Origin: Achromobacter veterisilvae
GTDB lineage: Bacteria > Pseudomonadota > Gammaproteobacteria > Burkholderiales > Burkholderiaceae_B
Length of the DNA stretch: 64,000 bases
NCBI RefSeq assembly: GCF_900496975.1
Contig: NZ_UFQC01000004.1
Coordinates: 62,001 to 126,000 of the forward strand
Direction of reading: 5' to 3'
The notes beneath the pieces are model-generated. The model did no database searches. It was not told the DNA's origin and saw nothing but the letters and a program-made list of their open reading frames with translations. The stretch's first letter is position 1. Each line of letters begins with the position of its first letter. Position numbers and translations under genes: made by a program. Shown here piece after piece: positions 1 through 8,581 of this stretch.

Positions 1-876
1 GTGTTGACGGTGGGCTACGTCAAGGTCGGCCATCTCTCGCCCATCATCTTCGTCGCCGATGAACTGAAGGCCTGCAACGTCGAGGTCAAGCCCGTCGAAT
101 TCGTCCGCTATGCCGACGCGCGCACCGCCCTGCTGTCCGGCTCGGTCGACGTGTCCGGCATCGGCCCCGCCGACCTGGCGATCGCGCTCGCCCAGGGCAG
201 CCAGAAGCTGGTCGGCCTGTCCGGCGTCGCGTCCTCGCCCAAGTACCTGGTGACGCGCAAGGGCGTGAAGATGGACGACTGGAAAGACCTGGCCGGCAAA
301 CGCATCGGCATCGCTCCGGGATCGGCCGTCTGGTTCCAATGGGCGGCCATGCTGTCCGAAAAGGGCGTGCCGTACAACACGTTCACCGCCGTCAACATCC
401 AGGGCGGCGGCACCGCGTTCGTCCAGTCGCTGCAGCGCGGCGACGTCGACGCGGTCGCCCTGTGGGAGCCGTTCGAATCCCAACTGGTCGCCGACGGCAC
501 CGCCTTCTTCGCGAAGAACCTGGAATACAGCCAGAGCAAGGCGGTGGGCGCCGAACTGGGCCTGCTCGCCACCACGCGCGACGCGCTGCGCGACAAGCGC
601 GAGGCCGTGAAGTGCTTCCTGTGGGCCTACAAGAACGCCGAGGAAAAGCTCTCCAAGGATCCCGAGGCGTTCGCCGAAGCCTATTCCAAGTACACCGGAC
701 TGCCCTTGAACGTCACGCGGGAATCGGCCAAGCTGATCAAGCTGGGCGGCGTGCTGGACCTGGACCAGATGCGCCGCCAGGCCAAGACCTTCAATGAACT
801 GGGCGTCATTCCGAAAGACGTGAGCGGGCAGATCGACACGGTATGGGATGCCGATCTGCTCAAGGAAGTCATGTGA
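1..876 (+). CDS. ABC transporter substrate-binding protein, NMT1/SsuA-TauA type (5'-partial)
   Basis: Periplasmic binding protein for a taurine/sulfonate/nitrate-like ABC importer. The visible product (291 codons) begins directly in the mature fold (VGYVKVGHLSP) with no signal peptide, so the real start lies left of the window; the GTG at base 1 is probably internal. The middle shows family features: a stretch describing a residue-sampling lobe (TALLSGSVDVSGIGPAD), the GKRIGIAPGS hinge region, and DAVALWEPFES. The permease gene follows 50 bases after its stop and the ATPase after that, giving the usual SBP-permease-ATPase order. The ligand cannot be read from sequence; the hydrolases downstream suggest a nitrogenous or amide-bearing compound rather than a sulfonate. 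Confidence 0.85.
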   Translation: MLTVGYVKVGHLSPIIFVADELKACNVEVKPVEFVRYADARTALLSGSVDVSGIGPADLAIALAQGSQKLVGLSGVASSPKYLVTRKGVKMDDWKDLAGKRIGIAPGSAVWFQWAAMLSEKGVPYNTFTAVNIQGGGTAFVQSLQRGDVDAVALWEPFESQLVADGTAFFAKNLEYSQSKAVGAELGLLATTRDALRDKREAVKCFLWAYKNAEEKLSKDPEAFAEAYSKYTGLPLNVTRESAKLIKLGGVLDLDQMRRQAKTFNELGVIPKDVSGQIDTVWDADLLKEVM

Positions 877-926
877 TTGCGCGGCTTGCGGGCCGGCCTG
901 CCGGCCCGCAAGCCAAGGAGATGCTG

Positions 927-1763
927 GTGAACGCTTCAACATTGAAATGCGCAACGCCGATCCGCCGCTCCCGCCGCGCGATCGGCCAGGCGGGACTCGG
1001 ACTGGCCGTGCCCGTCCTGATCCTGATCGTCTGGCAACTGGTGGGGCAGTCGCCCGACATGGCCGGCGTGGTGCCGACGCCGGTCCAGGTCGCCCGCGCG
1101 TGGTATGCCTGGATCTTCGGCCCGCCGGGGATGGGACTCAACCCCTACCAGGGCACCTGGGCGGGCAATGTGCAGTACTCGGCCATGCGCGTGATCCAGG
1201 GCTTCGCGCTGGCGATGCTGCTGGGCATTCCGCTGGGCCTGGCCATCGGCTGGAGCCGGCTCGCGTCCCAGACGCTGGACCCGCTGATACAAGGCCTGCG
1301 GCCGATTCCGATCACGGCATGGCTGCCTTTCTCGATTGCCCTGTTCGGCATTCGCGACATGGGCTCCATCTTCCTGATCTTCCTGGGCGGCTTCTACGCC
1401 ATCGTCGTGAACACCACGCAGGGCGCGCGCGACGTCGACCGCAACCTGGTGCGCGCGGCGCGCATGATGGGCGCCTCTTCCACGCAATTGCTGCGCCGGG
1501 TCGTGCTGCCTGCCGCCATGCCGGCCATCTTCACCGGCTTGCGCATCGGCCTGGGCATCTCGTGGACGGCCGTGATCGTCTCGGAAATGGTGGCCGTGAA
1601 ATCCGGCCTGGGCTACGTGCTGTGGGACGCCTATTACGTCGGCCGCATGGACATCGTGCTGGCGGACATGGTCTCCATCGGCCTGATGGGTTTTCTCAGC
1701 GACCGCCTGATCGTCATCATCGAGCGCCGGGTCCTGGTCTGGCGCATGCTGCAGAATCATTGA
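927..1763 (+). CDS. ABC transporter permease, SsuC/TauC type
   Basis: Inner-membrane permease of the binding-protein-dependent family (278 aa). The N-terminal hydrophobic helix (LAVPVLILIVWQLVG) is followed by several membrane segments, and the cytoplasmic coupling loop reads RAARMMGASSTQLLRRVVLPAAMPAIFTGLR in character, the EAA motif that docks on the ATPase. I chose GTG at 927 because AAGGAG (915-920) lies 6 bases upstream; the in-frame ATG at 921 abuts that site and could not use it. The ATPase gene begins 7 bases after the stop. Confidence 0.85.
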   Translation: MNASTLKCATPIRRSRRAIGQAGLGLAVPVLILIVWQLVGQSPDMAGVVPTPVQVARAWYAWIFGPPGMGLNPYQGTWAGNVQYSAMRVIQGFALAMLLGIPLGLAIGWSRLASQTLDPLIQGLRPIPITAWLPFSIALFGIRDMGSIFLIFLGGFYAIVVNTTQGARDVDRNLVRAARMMGASSTQLLRRVVLPAAMPAIFTGLRIGLGISWTAVIVSEMVAVKSGLGYVLWDAYYVGRMDIVLADMVSIGLMGFLSDRLIVIIERRVLVWRMLQNH

Positions 1764-1770
1764 GGGTGCC

Positions 1771-2520
1771 ATGTCTGATATTTCAGTCACGAATCTGAGC
1801 AAGACCTACCCGGGAGCGACCCCGGTGCAAGCGCTGGACGGCATCGACCTGCACGTTCCCGCCGGCGAGTTCGTGGCCCTGCTGGGGCCGTCCGGCTGCG
1901 GCAAGTCCACCTTGCTGAACCTGATCGCGGGCTTCGAATCGCCCACCTCGGGCGCGCTGACCGTCGACAGCGAACCCGTGACGCGGCCCGGCCCGGAACG
2001 CGGCGTCGTGTTCCAGGAAGCCGCGCTGTTTCCCTGGCTGAACGTATGGGAGAACGTCGTCTTCGGCCCCAGGATCGCGGGGCTGTCCAAGGCCGAATAC
2101 GCCGAGCGCGCCGAAGAGATGCTGCGCATCACCGGCCTGTCGGCGTTCACCCGCCACCTGCCCATCCAGCTCTCGGGCGGCATGCGCCAGCGGGTAGGCA
2201 TCGCGCGCGTGCTCACGCTGGGCTCCAAGGTGCTGCTGATGGACGAACCGTTCGGCGCCCTCGATGCGCAAACGCGGCTCACCATGCAGGAGCTGCTGCT
2301 GTCGGTGTGGCAGAAGCTGCGGACCACGGTGGTTTTCGTCACCCACGACATCGACGAAGCCATTTTGCTGGCCGACACGATCTACGTCATGTCGGCCCGC
2401 CCGGGACGCATCGCCACGCGCATCACGGTCCCCATCGAACGCCCGCGCTCGCTGGACCTGATCACCGGCGAAGCGTTCAACGGGCTCAAGCGCGAAATCC
2501 TCAAGCAAATGCGGCACTGA
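1771..2520 (+). CDS. ABC transporter ATP-binding protein, SsuB/TauB type
   Basis: Cytoplasmic ATPase powering the importer encoded just upstream (249 aa, normal length). Walker A is GPSGCGKST at residues 39-47, the Q-loop glutamine is near 82, the signature LSGGM is at 134-138, Walker B VLLMDEP at 154-160, and the switch histidine is in VTHD near 192. All catalytic elements are present, so it should be active. The short gap to the permease and to the deacetylase-like gene downstream (14 bases) indicates one transcript. Confidence 0.9.
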   Translation: MSDISVTNLSKTYPGATPVQALDGIDLHVPAGEFVALLGPSGCGKSTLLNLIAGFESPTSGALTVDSEPVTRPGPERGVVFQEAALFPWLNVWENVVFGPRIAGLSKAEYAERAEEMLRITGLSAFTRHLPIQLSGGMRQRVGIARVLTLGSKVLLMDEPFGALDAQTRLTMQELLLSVWQKLRTTVVFVTHDIDEAILLADTIYVMSARPGRIATRITVPIERPRSLDLITGEAFNGLKREILKQMRH

Positions 2521-2534
2521 CCCGCGGACCCATC

Positions 2535-3419
2535 ATGACGACTCCCCGTATCCCCTACGCGTTCTCCGCCGATCCGCCCGCCCTGGCCGAACCGGGGCAA
2601 GGCAGGATCATGGTGCACCTGGTCATCAACGTCGAACACTGGCCGTTCGACCAGCCCATGCCGCGCACCATCATCACCCCGCCGCACGGCCGCGAGACCG
2701 TGCCGGACGTGCCCAACTTCAGTTGGGCCGAATACGGCATGCGCGCCGGCCTGCCGCGCATGCTCGCCGCGATCCAGTCCCGCGGCCTGCCCGCCTCGAC
2801 CAGTTGCAACGCCAGCGTCATCGACGCCTACCCGCGCGCGGCCGAGGCCATGCTCGCGGCGGGGTGGGAATTCATCGGGCACGGCATGCACCAGAAAACC
2901 CTGAACCAGGCGGACGCCGAGGCCGAACTCATCGGCGCGTGCCTGGAAAAACTGCGCGCCTTCACCGGCAGCCGTCCCCGCGGCTGGCTCAGTCCCGGCC
3001 TGCGCGAAACGCCGGACACGCCCGACCTGCTTGCCGATGCCGGCGTCGAATACGTGTGCGACTGGGTGCTGGACGACCTGCCCAACTGGATGCGCGTCAA
3101 GCGCGGTTCGCTGATCCAGATGCCGTACAACCTGGAGTTGAACGACTCGGTCATCTATGCCGTCGAAAAACATTCCTCGCCCGAATTCCTGCTGCGGCTG
3201 ACGCGCACCCTGGCGCTGTTCGAGCGCGAATGCGAAACGCAGCCCCGGGTGCTCGCGCTCGGCCTGCATCCGCACCTGATGGGCGTTCCGCACCGCTACG
3301 GCTATTTCGAGGAAATGCTGGACCTGCTGGCCGGCCATCCCAAGGTCGATTTCATGACGGGCAGCCAGATCGCCGACTGGTTCAAGCAGCGCCGCCCCCT
3401 TCCCGTTCCCGCCCCTTGA
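2535..3419 (+). CDS. polysaccharide deacetylase family protein (PuuE-like)
   Basis: NodB-fold hydrolase of 294 aa. It opens with VHLVINVEHWPF, resembling the start of PuuE-type allantoinases and related C-N hydrolases rather than chitin deacetylases. A GHGMHQ segment and a GWLSPGLRET segment match the conserved blocks of that subgroup, and there is no signal peptide, so it acts in the cytoplasm. It starts 14 bases after the ATPase gene, so it probably processes whatever the importer brings in, perhaps a cyclic amide or imide. Substrate is inference only; allantoinase activity is one option. ATG 2535 has no strong ribosome site but fits the conserved N-terminus. Confidence 0.75.
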   Translation: MTTPRIPYAFSADPPALAEPGQGRIMVHLVINVEHWPFDQPMPRTIITPPHGRETVPDVPNFSWAEYGMRAGLPRMLAAIQSRGLPASTSCNASVIDAYPRAAEAMLAAGWEFIGHGMHQKTLNQADAEAELIGACLEKLRAFTGSRPRGWLSPGLRETPDTPDLLADAGVEYVCDWVLDDLPNWMRVKRGSLIQMPYNLELNDSVIYAVEKHSSPEFLLRLTRTLALFERECETQPRVLALGLHPHLMGVPHRYGYFEEMLDLLAGHPKVDFMTGSQIADWFKQRRPLPVPAP

Positions 3420-3424
3420 TTCCC

Positions 3425-4303
3425 ATGCCTACCGCTATCGCCCATGACGGCTATCGCCTGCACGTAGAAGAGACCGGGCAAGGATCGCCCGTCGTTTTCG
3501 TCCATGAGTTCGCGGGCGACCACCGGAGCTGGGAACCCCAGTTGCGGGCTTTCGCGCGCCGCCATCGCTGCGTCGCCTATGCCGCCCGCGGCTACCCCCC
3601 GTCCGACGTGCCGGCCGATCCGGCCGCCTACTCGCAGGAGAACGCCGTCCGGGATCTCGCGTCGGTGCTGGCGGCCCGCGGCATCGACCGTGCCCATATC
3701 GTCGGCCTGTCCATGGGCGGCTTCGCGGCGCTGCATTTTGGCCTGGCCCACCCCAGGCTCGTCCGCTCGCTGACCATCGCCGGCGTGGGCTACGGCGCGC
3801 TCGCGTCCGGCCACGCCGCGTTCCGCGACGCTTCGCTGCAGGCCGCCGAACGCTTCGAAACGCTGGGCAGCGCAGGATACGGCCCGACCTATGCCGCCGG
3901 CGCCGCCCGGGTCCAGTATCAGAACAAGGACCCGCGCGGCTGGCAGGCCTTCGCCGACGCCCTGTGCGGCCACGACGCCACCGGCGCCGCGCTGACCTTG
4001 CGCGGCGTCCAGGCGGCGCGCCCCGCCCTGGATACGCTGGCCGGCCCGCTCGCCGAGCTGGCCGCTCCCGTCCTCATCATCGCCGGCGACGAGGACGACC
4101 ACGCCCTGGAGCCCGCCTTGTTCCTCAAACGGACCCTGCCCGCCAGCGGCCTGCTGATGCTGCCCAAGACCGGCCACACACTGAACCTGGAAGAGCCCGA
4201 GGCGTTCAACCGGGCCGTGCTGGACTTCATCGCCGCCGTCGAGGCCGGATGCTGGGCCCCGCGCGACCCTCGCGCGGCCGGCGAAGTCATGAAACTTTCG
4301 TGA
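3425..4303 (+). CDS. alpha/beta hydrolase
   Basis: Cytoplasmic alpha/beta-fold hydrolase of 292 aa. The oxyanion loop HEFAG is at 27-31, the nucleophile elbow GLSMGG puts the serine at residue 96, the acid lies in GDEDD near 221-225, and the catalytic histidine is H251 in KTGHTLN. The triad is therefore complete. Sequence style is that of 3-oxoadipate enol-lactonase or carbamate/ester hydrolases. It starts 5 bases after the deacetylase-like gene and is the last member of the importer operon, consistent with a second hydrolytic step on the imported compound. Confidence 0.8.
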   Translation: MPTAIAHDGYRLHVEETGQGSPVVFVHEFAGDHRSWEPQLRAFARRHRCVAYAARGYPPSDVPADPAAYSQENAVRDLASVLAARGIDRAHIVGLSMGGFAALHFGLAHPRLVRSLTIAGVGYGALASGHAAFRDASLQAAERFETLGSAGYGPTYAAGAARVQYQNKDPRGWQAFADALCGHDATGAALTLRGVQAARPALDTLAGPLAELAAPVLIIAGDEDDHALEPALFLKRTLPASGLLMLPKTGHTLNLEEPEAFNRAVLDFIAAVEAGCWAPRDPRAAGEVMKLS

Positions 4304-4383
4304 GGCTGGCCGGCGAACCCGCCCGGACCTGCCTGCGCCGCGCCGTCGCGGCCGCCTCGTCGACGGGCGGCATTATTTCCCGC

Positions 4384-4842
4384 CTAGAAATCCACTTGGC
4401 AGGGAAACCCTTTTGACTGAGTCGAAGGCAGGGCCTTGGCGATGCCCTTGACGGGCAGATTCACCACTTTGCCGTCGCTCGTCCTGGCCTCCAGACGCTT
4501 GGCCTTGCGCATGGCGTCCCAGGCAAAATAAAAGTTATTCGCGCCCACCCGCGAACTCGTTTCATAGGGCTGCGATATTTCCTTGCCGTCGATAATCAGG
4601 CTGAAATCCTTGCCGTCGCCGCCATATTCCTGGCCCGCCACGGTCAGTGTCATGGACACGGGACGGTCTTCGCTGCAGGCAATATAAAGCGCATTTTTCT
4701 TTGCATCGACGGCGGTGTATTCCGATACCCCCTGGCCCCACCCGCTGGACCACTGCCCCGCCTCGCCGAAAGCCATCGCGGCCGCAGGCGCGAGCACACT
4801 GCCGGCAATGGCCATTAAACCGGCGGATAAACACTTTTTCAT
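4384..4842 (-). CDS. small exported hypothetical protein
   Basis: 152-aa protein with a clear Sec signal peptide (KKC start, hydrophobic core LMAIAGSVLAPAAAMA) and a mature part rich in beta-prone stretches; a cysteine near the mature N-terminus and one in the last five residues could form a disulfide. I do not recognise the family. The start at 4842 is set by a strong AGGAGGAAG ribosome site immediately upstream; longer reading is unlikely because the upstream residues are basic and not conserved in style. It is divergent from the lipoprotein operon across an A+T-rich region and convergent with the hydrolase gene. Confidence 0.65.
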   Translation of the reverse strand: MKKCLSAGLMAIAGSVLAPAAAMAFGEAGQWSSGWGQGVSEYTAVDAKKNALYIACSEDRPVSMTLTVAGQEYGGDGKDFSLIIDGKEISQPYETSSRVGANNFYFAWDAMRKAKRLEARTSDGKVVNLPVKGIAKALPSTQSKGFPCQVDF

Positions 4843-4994
4843 ACTTCCTCCTCGAATTCCGCGGACCGCCGGATAACGCGAAATAACCAACGACCGTCGC
4901 TCGCGGGATCGAGATTCCGGATTCCGACTGCGGAAAATCAAACAATATAAGACCAAAAGAGTCAATAAATTGCTCAGAATTTGATATTGTGATT

Positions 4995-5028
4995 AAATGT
5001 GAACAAAATACAATAAAAGTTCACTTTT
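4995..5028. promoter_or_regulatory. inverted repeat in divergent promoter region
   Basis: AAATGTGAAC (4995-5004) and GTTCACTTTT (5019-5028) form a 9-of-10 inverted repeat separated by 14 bases inside an A+T-rich gap. It lies 33 bases before the lipoprotein operon and about 150 bases before the divergent exported-protein gene. It looks like an operator for a dimeric regulator; which one is unknown. Confidence 0.4.
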
Positions 5029-5060
5029 AATAACATATAGTATCATTTGACGGAGAAGCG

Positions 5061-6404
5061 ATGAAGTGGGCAGCAGTGGCAGGTTTGGCTTTGGTACTGG
5101 CGGGTTGCGCCAATCCTCAAGCACGAAAGGACTTTTCACGGGATCTGGCGGCCGGCAATCTCCCTGCCGCCACCAGTAGCGCGGTACAGGCGGCAGGTCC
5201 CCTGGACGCCGCCCCCACCGACCTGCCCTGGGCCCTGGAAGCGGGCGCCCTCCTGCGGTATAGCGGGCTGTCCGAACGTTCCACGCAGATGCTGGACGGC
5301 GCCGAAGACCTCATGAAAGACGACGACACGCGCAACGTCGCGGCCAGCGCCGGCAATCATGCCCTGTCGCTCGTGGCCAACGACAACGTCCTGCCCTATA
5401 CGCCGGCCGTGTACGACACGGTCATGCTCAATACCTATAAGGCCCTCAATTTCTGGCAATTGGGCGACTATGCCAATGCGCGCGTCGAATGGAACCGCAG
5501 CGACGACCGCCAGCGCCGCGCCGCCGAGCACTTCGAAGCCGAAATCGCCAAACAGCGCGATGAAGTGAAAAGCGACGAAAACGCCGATCTGGTCAATCGC
5601 AGCCTGTCCGGCACGGACGAAGCCCTGCTCAAGGCCGGCGTCGACCTGTCCCAATGGGCGCCTTACGCGGGCTACGTGAATCCGGCGGCGCTCTACCTTC
5701 ATGGCCTGTACTTCCTGTTCAACGGCGAACAACAAGCCGACGCCGACAAAGCGCGCAAGAGCCTGGAGCGGGTCTATGCGCTGACCAAGAACACCCAGGT
5801 CAAGATCGATATGGCGGCCGCCCAGCGCAAGGGCGGCAAGCTCAAGCCCGCGGTCTGGATCGTGTTCGAAAACGGCACGGCGGCGCACAAAGAGCAATTC
5901 CGGATCGACCTGCCCCTGTTCCTGGTGAGCGGCAACGTCAAATACACCGGCATTGCGCTGCCGGTGATGCGCGACGGCACCCCCGCCTATCCCTACCTGA
6001 CCGTCGGCCGCCAGCAGACGCAGATGCTGGCCGACATGGACACCATCATCCGCGGCGAGTTCAAGACCCGTTTCAACGCCATCCTGATCAAGGAAATCGT
6101 GCGGGCCACGGCCAAGACCGTGGTGCAGAAGCAATTGAACGACTCCAGTCCGCTGTTGGGCTCGCTGGCCGCTATCGCCCAGGCCGCTTCGACGCAGGCC
6201 GACCTGCGTTCGTGGTCGACGCTGCCGCACAACTTCCAACTGATGACCGTGCCCTATCCCCAGTCGAACCAGTTGAAGCTGGGCTTCCCCGGCCACGAAG
6301 ACCTCGTGGTCGATCTGCCCCAGGAAAAAAGGCCGGTTGTCGTGTACGTCCGCGCGCTGAACGCCGCAACGCCGCCTCGCGTCGACATCCTCGCTTCCAA
6401 ATAA
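5061..6404 (+). CDS. COG3014-type lipoprotein
   Basis: Lipoprotein of 447 aa with a type II signal peptide ending in the lipobox LAGC (Cys16). The body is helical with TPR-like character around residues 90-260 (NFWQLGDYANARVEWNRS), and the C-terminal part looks beta-rich. It matches the uncharacterised COG3014 family, which in other proteobacteria travels with LpoB-like and CsgG-like proteins, exactly as here. GGAG at 5052-5055 precedes the ATG. The job is probably in an envelope complex; no enzymatic motif is visible. Confidence 0.7.
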   Translation: MKWAAVAGLALVLAGCANPQARKDFSRDLAAGNLPAATSSAVQAAGPLDAAPTDLPWALEAGALLRYSGLSERSTQMLDGAEDLMKDDDTRNVAASAGNHALSLVANDNVLPYTPAVYDTVMLNTYKALNFWQLGDYANARVEWNRSDDRQRRAAEHFEAEIAKQRDEVKSDENADLVNRSLSGTDEALLKAGVDLSQWAPYAGYVNPAALYLHGLYFLFNGEQQADADKARKSLERVYALTKNTQVKIDMAAAQRKGGKLKPAVWIVFENGTAAHKEQFRIDLPLFLVSGNVKYTGIALPVMRDGTPAYPYLTVGRQQTQMLADMDTIIRGEFKTRFNAILIKEIVRATAKTVVQKQLNDSSPLLGSLAAIAQAASTQADLRSWSTLPHNFQLMTVPYPQSNQLKLGFPGHEDLVVDLPQEKRPVVVYVRALNAATPPRVDILASK

Positions 6405-6422
6405 CGATCTACAAGGAACATC

Positions 6423-7037
6423 ATGAGCCTGAAGCTCTCTCTTTCGGCCGCATTGCTGGCGGCGATGCTGGCCGGCTGCGCCACCACCACCCAATACGTC
6501 GACCAGAAGAACGATAACGTCGCGGTAATGGGCCTGGACTACAAGGACTTCGAGTCGGCCGCCAACAAGATGGTCAACGACATGCTGAACTCGCCGTTGA
6601 TGGTGCACCCGAAGGCTGCCCAGGGCGGACGTTTCGTGGTGGCGATGTCCAACATCACCAACGACACGGCGCAGCGCATCGACACCGACCAGTTGACCAA
6701 GAAGATCCGCGTGAGCCTGCTCAATTCGGGCCGCTTCGTGATCACCACGGCGGTCGGCCTGAACGGCCCCGAAGACGCCATGACCGCCAAATCGCGGGCG
6801 CTGAAGGGTTCGAAGATGGTGAACCAGGCCACCGTGAAGAAGGACGGCCGCGTCATCGCCCCGGACTTCTCGCTCTCCGGCAAGATCATGCAGCGCAATA
6901 ACCGCGTCGACAGCCGCACGCAGCAGGTCGACTACTACTTCCAACTGACGCTCACCAACCTGGACGACGGGCTGGCGTACTGGGAAGGCGAAGAAGCCAT
7001 CATCAAGCGCGGCGACAACCGCACGGTGACCTGGTAA
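6423..7037 (+). CDS. lpoB: LpoB-like penicillin-binding protein activator lipoprotein
   Basis: 204-aa lipoprotein with lipobox LAGC (Cys19). The globular domain (about 60-204) has the LpoB/YcfM pattern: RFVVAMSNITNDT, then a helix ending IRVSLLNSGRFVITT, and a C-terminal YYFQLTLTNLDDGLAYWEGE strand pair. LpoB family members sit in the outer membrane and stimulate a bifunctional peptidoglycan synthase; here the partner is not in the window. Eighteen bases separate it from the lipoprotein upstream. A terminator follows its stop, so the third gene may also have its own expression control. Confidence 0.75.
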   Translation: MSLKLSLSAALLAAMLAGCATTTQYVDQKNDNVAVMGLDYKDFESAANKMVNDMLNSPLMVHPKAAQGGRFVVAMSNITNDTAQRIDTDQLTKKIRVSLLNSGRFVITTAVGLNGPEDAMTAKSRALKGSKMVNQATVKKDGRVIAPDFSLSGKIMQRNNRVDSRTQQVDYYFQLTLTNLDDGLAYWEGEEAIIKRGDNRTVTW

Positions 7038-7052
7038 CGGTCATGGCTGAAT

Positions 7053-7087
7053 GGACCGCCTGCCCGCAAGCAGGCGGTCTTTTTTTC
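7053..7087 (+). terminator. rho-independent terminator after lpoB-like gene
   Basis: A perfect 10-bp stem (7054-7063 with 7070-7079, GACCGCCTGC/GCAGGCGGTC) with a 6-base loop is followed by seven Ts. It sits between the LpoB-like and CsgG-like genes, so it probably attenuates rather than fully separates the operon. Confidence 0.85.
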
Positions 7088-7099
7088 GAGAGCAGATTC

Positions 7100-8452
7100 A
7101 TGATGAAAAAATGGATGTTGGGCGCGGCGCTGTTCTGCGCCGCCCACGCGGCGAACGCCGAAGACGTCACCGTGCCCGCGGTCGGGTATGGCGACACGTT
7201 CGAGCAGGCCGTCGAGTCGGCCCTGGGCAATGCCATCAAGCAGGTCAACGGCGCGGCCGTCGCCACGCGTTCGGGCAGCCCCAAGGCCTATGTGCAGGTC
7301 AAGCGGGATGCCGAGGGCCAGGCTTCCGCCGAACTCAATGCCAAGCGCACCGAACAGGACACGCAAAGCGGCCTGATCAAGGACACGGTCACGAACAACG
7401 AGCAGAACCTGAACGCCAGCGCCTCGTCGCAGGCCGAGATGTCCAGCAAGACCACGGTCGAAGCCGGCGTCGGCAGCACGAACGACGTGCGCGCGCAAGG
7501 CAAGGTGAAGGGCTACTCGGTGACCAGGCAGGAATGCGGCGGCAGCAAGGGCTGCATGGTCGAACTGTCGGTAACGATCGAGAAGTTCGAATACCAGGCA
7601 AAGACGCCCAAGCTGGAACGCGATAGCATCGCCATCGTCACGACCGGCAAGCTGCGCCGCAGCGCGCTGTCGGCCGACATGCGGCAATCGGTCACCGACA
7701 AGCTGGTCAAGAGCGGGCGGTTTACCGTGCTGGACCGCAGCAACGACGTCGCATTCGAAAAGGAAAACGACTTCCTGGCCAGCGACAACGTGTCCGATCA
7801 ACAACGGGCCCGGCTGGGCCAGGCGGCCGGCGCGGATTTCCTGCTGATCATCGACCTGACCCAGGCCGCCGTGTCGACGCGGGTGCAGGAGAACAACATC
7901 GACCTGACCGGGGAATCCACCCGCGAAGTCTCGCAGTCCACGCGGGCCTCGGTGCGCTATACGCTGGTCGAGGCCGCGACCCGCGCAGTGAAGTGGTCGG
8001 ACTCGGCGTCGTTCGCCTCGGGCGGCAACAAGATCAGCGCCGCCATGGAACAGTTCCAGGCAAAAATGGTCGGCGACATCATCGAAATCGTGAACCCGGC
8101 CAAGGTCGTGGCGGTGCAGAACGGCCGCGTGATCATCAACCGCGGCATGGGCAGCGTGGCCGAAGGCCAGGTCTACGACATCTACGCCACCGGCGAAGAA
8201 TTGGTGGATCCCGACACGGGCGAGAAGCTGGGCGCGGCCGAGGAAAAAGTGGCTTCGATCAAGATCGGCGAAATCAAGGCCAAGGTCGCCTATGGCGCCT
8301 TGCTGACGGGCCAACTGGAATCGATCGCCAAGGGTTCGATTGCGCGGATGGCCGCACCGCCCGCCGAGCCGGCCAAGAAAGCGCCGCCCAAGCGCGCCGC
8401 GCCGCCCAAGTCCGACCAGAAGATCGACTCGGCGGGAGGCGTCATTCTCTGA
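7100..8452 (+). CDS. CsgG-domain exported protein
   Basis: 450-aa protein with a Sec signal peptide of about 20 residues (WMLGAALFCAAHAANA) and no clear lipobox. A CsgG/HfaB-like domain spans roughly 190-340 (SVTDKLVKSGRFTVLDRSND), the fold used in curli secretion and LpoB-related proteins. The last 35 residues are Pro/Lys/Ala-rich, suggesting an extended tail. Two ATGs in tandem (7100 and 7103) could start it. With the two lipoproteins upstream it likely forms an outer-membrane-associated assembly. Curli itself is not implied, as no csgA/B/E/F genes are nearby. Confidence 0.7.
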   Translation: MMKKWMLGAALFCAAHAANAEDVTVPAVGYGDTFEQAVESALGNAIKQVNGAAVATRSGSPKAYVQVKRDAEGQASAELNAKRTEQDTQSGLIKDTVTNNEQNLNASASSQAEMSSKTTVEAGVGSTNDVRAQGKVKGYSVTRQECGGSKGCMVELSVTIEKFEYQAKTPKLERDSIAIVTTGKLRRSALSADMRQSVTDKLVKSGRFTVLDRSNDVAFEKENDFLASDNVSDQQRARLGQAAGADFLLIIDLTQAAVSTRVQENNIDLTGESTREVSQSTRASVRYTLVEAATRAVKWSDSASFASGGNKISAAMEQFQAKMVGDIIEIVNPAKVVAVQNGRVIINRGMGSVAEGQVYDIYATGEELVDPDTGEKLGAAEEKVASIKIGEIKAKVAYGALLTGQLESIAKGSIARMAAPPAEPAKKAPPKRAAPPKSDQKIDSAGGVIL

Positions 8453-8504
8453 CGCCCCGGCAGTCCGCCCGCGGGTCGATCCAGGCCGCGGGCGCGCCAG
8501 CCAG

Positions 8505-8541
8505 AAAAAAGCCCGCGTTTCCTGAGGAAACGCGGGCTTTT
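8505..8541. terminator. bidirectional terminator
   Basis: A 16-bp perfect stem (8507-8522 with 8526-8541) with a TGA loop has Ts on one side and a run of As on the other. It lies between the convergent CsgG-like gene (+) and nitroreductase gene (-) and can serve both. Confidence 0.85.
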
Positions 8542-8581
8542 GCAAACAGGGCCTGGGACGCCTGACCGGCGCCCCCGCACA

